Shown here one piece after another: positions 12,705 through 14,670 of a stretch of DNA of 14,670 bases. The stretch lies in assembly GCA_045540915.1 (NCBI GenBank), contig JAZQID010000010.1, positions 1 through 14,670 of the forward strand. The letters run 5' to 3'. Made by a program: the position numbers and the translations under genes. Positions within the stretch are counted from its first letter, which is position 1. Each line of letters opens with the position of its first letter. The notes beneath the pieces are model-generated. The model was not told the origin of the DNA. It was given only the letters and a program-made list of their open reading frames with translations, and did not search any database. The DNA comes from RGIG2206 sp045540915. Lineage in GTDB: Bacteria; Bacillota; Clostridia; Oscillospirales; Acutalibacteraceae.

Positions 12705-14670
12705 CTACTCGGATAATATTACGTTATCTTTACCTACTATTCGCTCGATCTCACAGAGCATCGACTCATTCGGTTCGACCCATAATCCTTTAGGTGCGAC
12801 CACCTTTTTGCCCGTATCGGAGAAATACAGATAGACGGGTAGTTGACCCTCGAAAAGCGATAAAATATGCTTTATCTTTTCAAATTGGGGCGAGCCTTCG
12901 CTGCTGAGTTTTACGTGCAGTCCCCTGCGGATCTTGTTAGGCTTGTTTTCCGCAACCTGAACAGCCTGCGGCACGGCAACCGACTGAATTACAAGTTCTG
13001 GCCTCTCCTCCCTTTGCGACAGTTTGCCGTTTAGGATCAGCACCGCTGATTTGCGCAGTTCGTTCATATAACGCGCAAAGGTCTGCGGAAAAGCGATAGC
13101 GGTAAGACTACCAGTCGCATCCATACAGGTAAGAATGGCCATTTCGCCACCTGACTTGACGTTTCTCCTCTTTAGAGAGGTGACTCGCGCAAGTATCGAA
13201 ACGGGTTTGTTTAAGCGGTTCGACGAAGTTTCATTGTCGATCAGGGATGAAATGTCGACACATCCGCTCTTTTTCTTTGCGGCGACAAACTTGTCGAAGG
13301 AATTAACCGAAAGATAAAATCCAGTATATTCCACCTCGAAGTCAAGCTTTTCGTCCTCGGTGAAATCGGCGCAAGGAGTGATGAAATCGACATCGGTCAT
13401 TGCCTTGCCCACCGAATCGGTGTCGAAAAATCCGACCTGTCCGTTGGACTCCCTCTGCTTTTCCTCAGAAACGGCACCGAACACCGCCTCCAAGGCGGAA
13501 AACAGTTCGCGCCGATTGGGATGCACCGAATCGAATGCGCCGCATTTGATAAGGGTCTCGACGGCACGCTTATTGAAATCCCTGCCGTGCATTCTAAGAC
13601 AGAAATCGTAGAGGCCTGTGAACCTGCCGTTTTTGCTTCTCTCCTCTACCAATGAGGAGATCAGGCTCATACCGAGGTTCTTGACCGCCTGCAAGCCGAA
13701 GCGTATCCTGTCACCGTCAACGGTAAATCCGCCCAAGGAACTGTTGACATCGGGCAAAAGCACCCGTATCGACTCGGCACGGCATTCCTCAAGATATTTT
13801 GAAACTTTATCGGGGTTGTCCAAAACGCTTGTAAGCAAAGCGGCAAAATATTCCTTGGGATAATGACGCTTAAGATATGCGGTATAGAATGCAACGTGGG
13901 CATAGGCAGCAGCGTGAGATTTGTTGAACGCATAGGAGGCGAAGGAGGACATTTCGTCGAAGATTGCCCCCGCTTTTTCCTCTGAAATTCCGCGCTTGAC
14001 CGCGCCGTCGCAATCCTTGTCGCCATAGATAAATGCGTTGCGCTCGCTCTCCATAACCGAATGCTTCTTCTTTGCCATAGCGCGACGAACGATATCCGCT
14101 CGGCCAAGGGAGTAGCCTGCAAGCTCCTGAAAGATGCGCATTACCTGCTCCTGATAGACGATACACCCGTTGGTGACCTTGAGTATCGGTTCAAGCTCGG
14201 GTGTTATATACCTGATATTTGCAGGGTTTGAGCGGCCTTCAAGGTATTTTGGTATGGAGTCCATCGGGCCGGGTCGGTAAAGTGACGTAACGGCGATGAG
14301 GTCCTCAAGCCTGTCGGGCTTTAACTGGGTCAAGACCGAGCGCAGACCCTTGGACTCAAACTGAAAGACACCCTCGGTACGACCCTCGCTGAACATTTTG
14401 AAGGTCTTGGGGTCATCAAGTGGAATTGCATCAATAGAGAAATCGGGATCCTTACGGCGAATCATTTTGACCGCGTCGTCAATTATGGTAAGGTTGCGCA
14501 GGCCGAGAAAGTCCATTTTCAGCAAGCCCAACTGCTCAAGGTCGCCCATTGTATACTGGGTGACCACCGAATCGTCGTTGAGAGCCATCGGCACATAGTC
14601 AAAGACCCTGTCGCGTGTAATTACAACGGCCGCCGCGTGCTTGGACGGATGGCGCGGCATACCCTCGATA
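12705..14670 (-). CDS. dnaE: DNA polymerase III subunit alpha, C-terminal part (N-terminus outside window)
   Basis: Replicative or replication-associated C-family DNA polymerase. The frame stays open to the right edge (Ile-Glu-Gly precede the Met at 14660), so this is the C-terminal 654 residues or so of a protein usually about 1,000-1,170 long; the PHP domain and first two palm aspartates are outside. Counting from the Met at 14660: third palm aspartate Asp50 in KMDFLGLRNLT; fingers with LYRPGPMDSIPKY (127-139), YQEQVMRI (169-176), GYSLGRADIVRRAMAKKK (182-199) and FASYAFNKSHAAAYA (240-254); a helix-hairpin-helix region (about 300-380); a likely sliding-clamp motif QVGFF (408-412); an OB-fold (about 485-565); and the short C-terminal domain. 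The stop is TAG at 12707-12705. Whether it is DnaE1 or DnaE3 type cannot be told without the N-terminus. Confidence 0.96.
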   Translation of the reverse strand, partial: IEGMPRHPSKHAAAVVITRDRVFDYVPMALNDDSVVTQYTMGDLEQLGLLKMDFLGLRNLTIIDDAVKMIRRKDPDFSIDAIPLDDPKTFKMFSEGRTEGVFQFESKGLRSVLTQLKPDRLEDLIAVTSLYRPGPMDSIPKYLEGRSNPANIRYITPELEPILKVTNGCIVYQEQVMRIFQELAGYSLGRADIVRRAMAKKKHSVMESERNAFIYGDKDCDGAVKRGISEEKAGAIFDEMSSFASYAFNKSHAAAYAHVAFYTAYLKRHYPKEYFAALLTSVLDNPDKVSKYLEECRAESIRVLLPDVNSSLGGFTVDGDRIRFGLQAVKNLGMSLISSLVEERSKNGRFTGLYDFCLRMHGRDFNKRAVETLIKCGAFDSVHPNRRELFSALEAVFGAVSEEKQRESNGQVGFFDTDSVGKAMTDVDFITPCADFTEDEKLDFEVEYTGFYLSVNSFDKFVAAKKKSGCVDISSLIDNETSSNRLNKPVSILARVTSLKRRNVKSGGEMAILTCMDATGSLTAIAFPQTFARYMNELRKSAVLILNGKLSQREERPELVIQSVAVPQAVQVAENKPNKIRRGLHVKLSSEGSPQFEKIKHILSLFEGQLPVYLYFSDTGKKVVAPKGLWVEPNESMLCEIERIVGKDNVILSE

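Noticed and set aside
12684..12707. Possible dnaE terminator before the TTTTT at the gene end
   Set aside because: Only three or four pairs can form; too weak to call.
14658..14660. Met at 14660 as the real start of dnaE
   Set aside because: The frame continues to the window edge with Ile-Glu-Gly, matching the internal DnaE motif; it is a partial gene.
1..14670. tRNA, rRNA, CRISPR, insertion sequence, phage or toxin-antitoxin signals
   Set aside because: No cloverleaf, spaced direct repeats, transposase or small paired genes were seen; nearly all sequence is explained by the ten genes and short intergenic regions.

Overview
The window is an ordinary bacterial chromosomal segment of mid GC content, with ten protein genes and no tRNA, rRNA, CRISPR array or insertion sequence that I can see. 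It looks like a Gram-positive Clostridia-type Firmicute, possibly Oscillospirales/Ruminococcaceae. The reasons are strong GGAGG-type ribosome binding sites, the Firmicute neighbour pairs lon-engB and dnaE-pfkA, a lipobox lipoprotein with a Ser-rich linker, a cysteine-rich protein of a type I associate with Clostridia, and a PcrA helicase with an acidic insertion after motif I. The lineage is an inference from gene content only.

Layout, left to right. (1) 1-898, minus: gap, truncated at its C-terminal end by the window edge, behind a promoter region with two sigma-A promoters, a palindrome inside a promoter spacer and a Rex-like site. (2) 5287-1071, minus: a tight lon-engB-lysA operon (gaps of 9 and 14 bases) driven by a good promoter at 5340-5368. 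(3) 5464-6654, plus: a lipoprotein with a CE2-like jelly-roll plus SGNH esterase architecture, divergent from lon and closed by a strong terminator. (4) 7506-6709, minus: a 265-residue protein with 16 cysteines and no recognised function, preceded by a 10-bp inverted repeat and a promoter that can also be read as a mother-cell sporulation promoter. (5) 9995-7599, minus: pcrA helicase. (6) 10134-11594, plus: malQ, divergent from pcrA, with an 11-bp inverted repeat bracketing its promoter. (7) 12606-11644, minus: pfkA, with a fully consensus promoter and a TTG start, convergent with malQ across a shared bidirectional terminator. (8) 14670-12705, minus: the C-terminal part of dnaE, running off the right edge.

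Functionally this is housekeeping: glycolysis (pfkA, gap), alpha-glucan use (malQ), a secreted or surface-anchored esterase probably for plant polysaccharide or acetylated sugars, protein quality control (lon), ribosome assembly (engB), lysine/peptidoglycan precursor synthesis (lysA) and DNA replication/repair (dnaE, pcrA). I found no clear novel multi-gene system. The most interesting material is in the intergenic regions: five promoter regions (gap, lon, the esterase, the Cys-rich gene, malQ) carry perfect but mutually different inverted repeats placed like operators. The Cys-rich protein is the only gene whose function I cannot assign.
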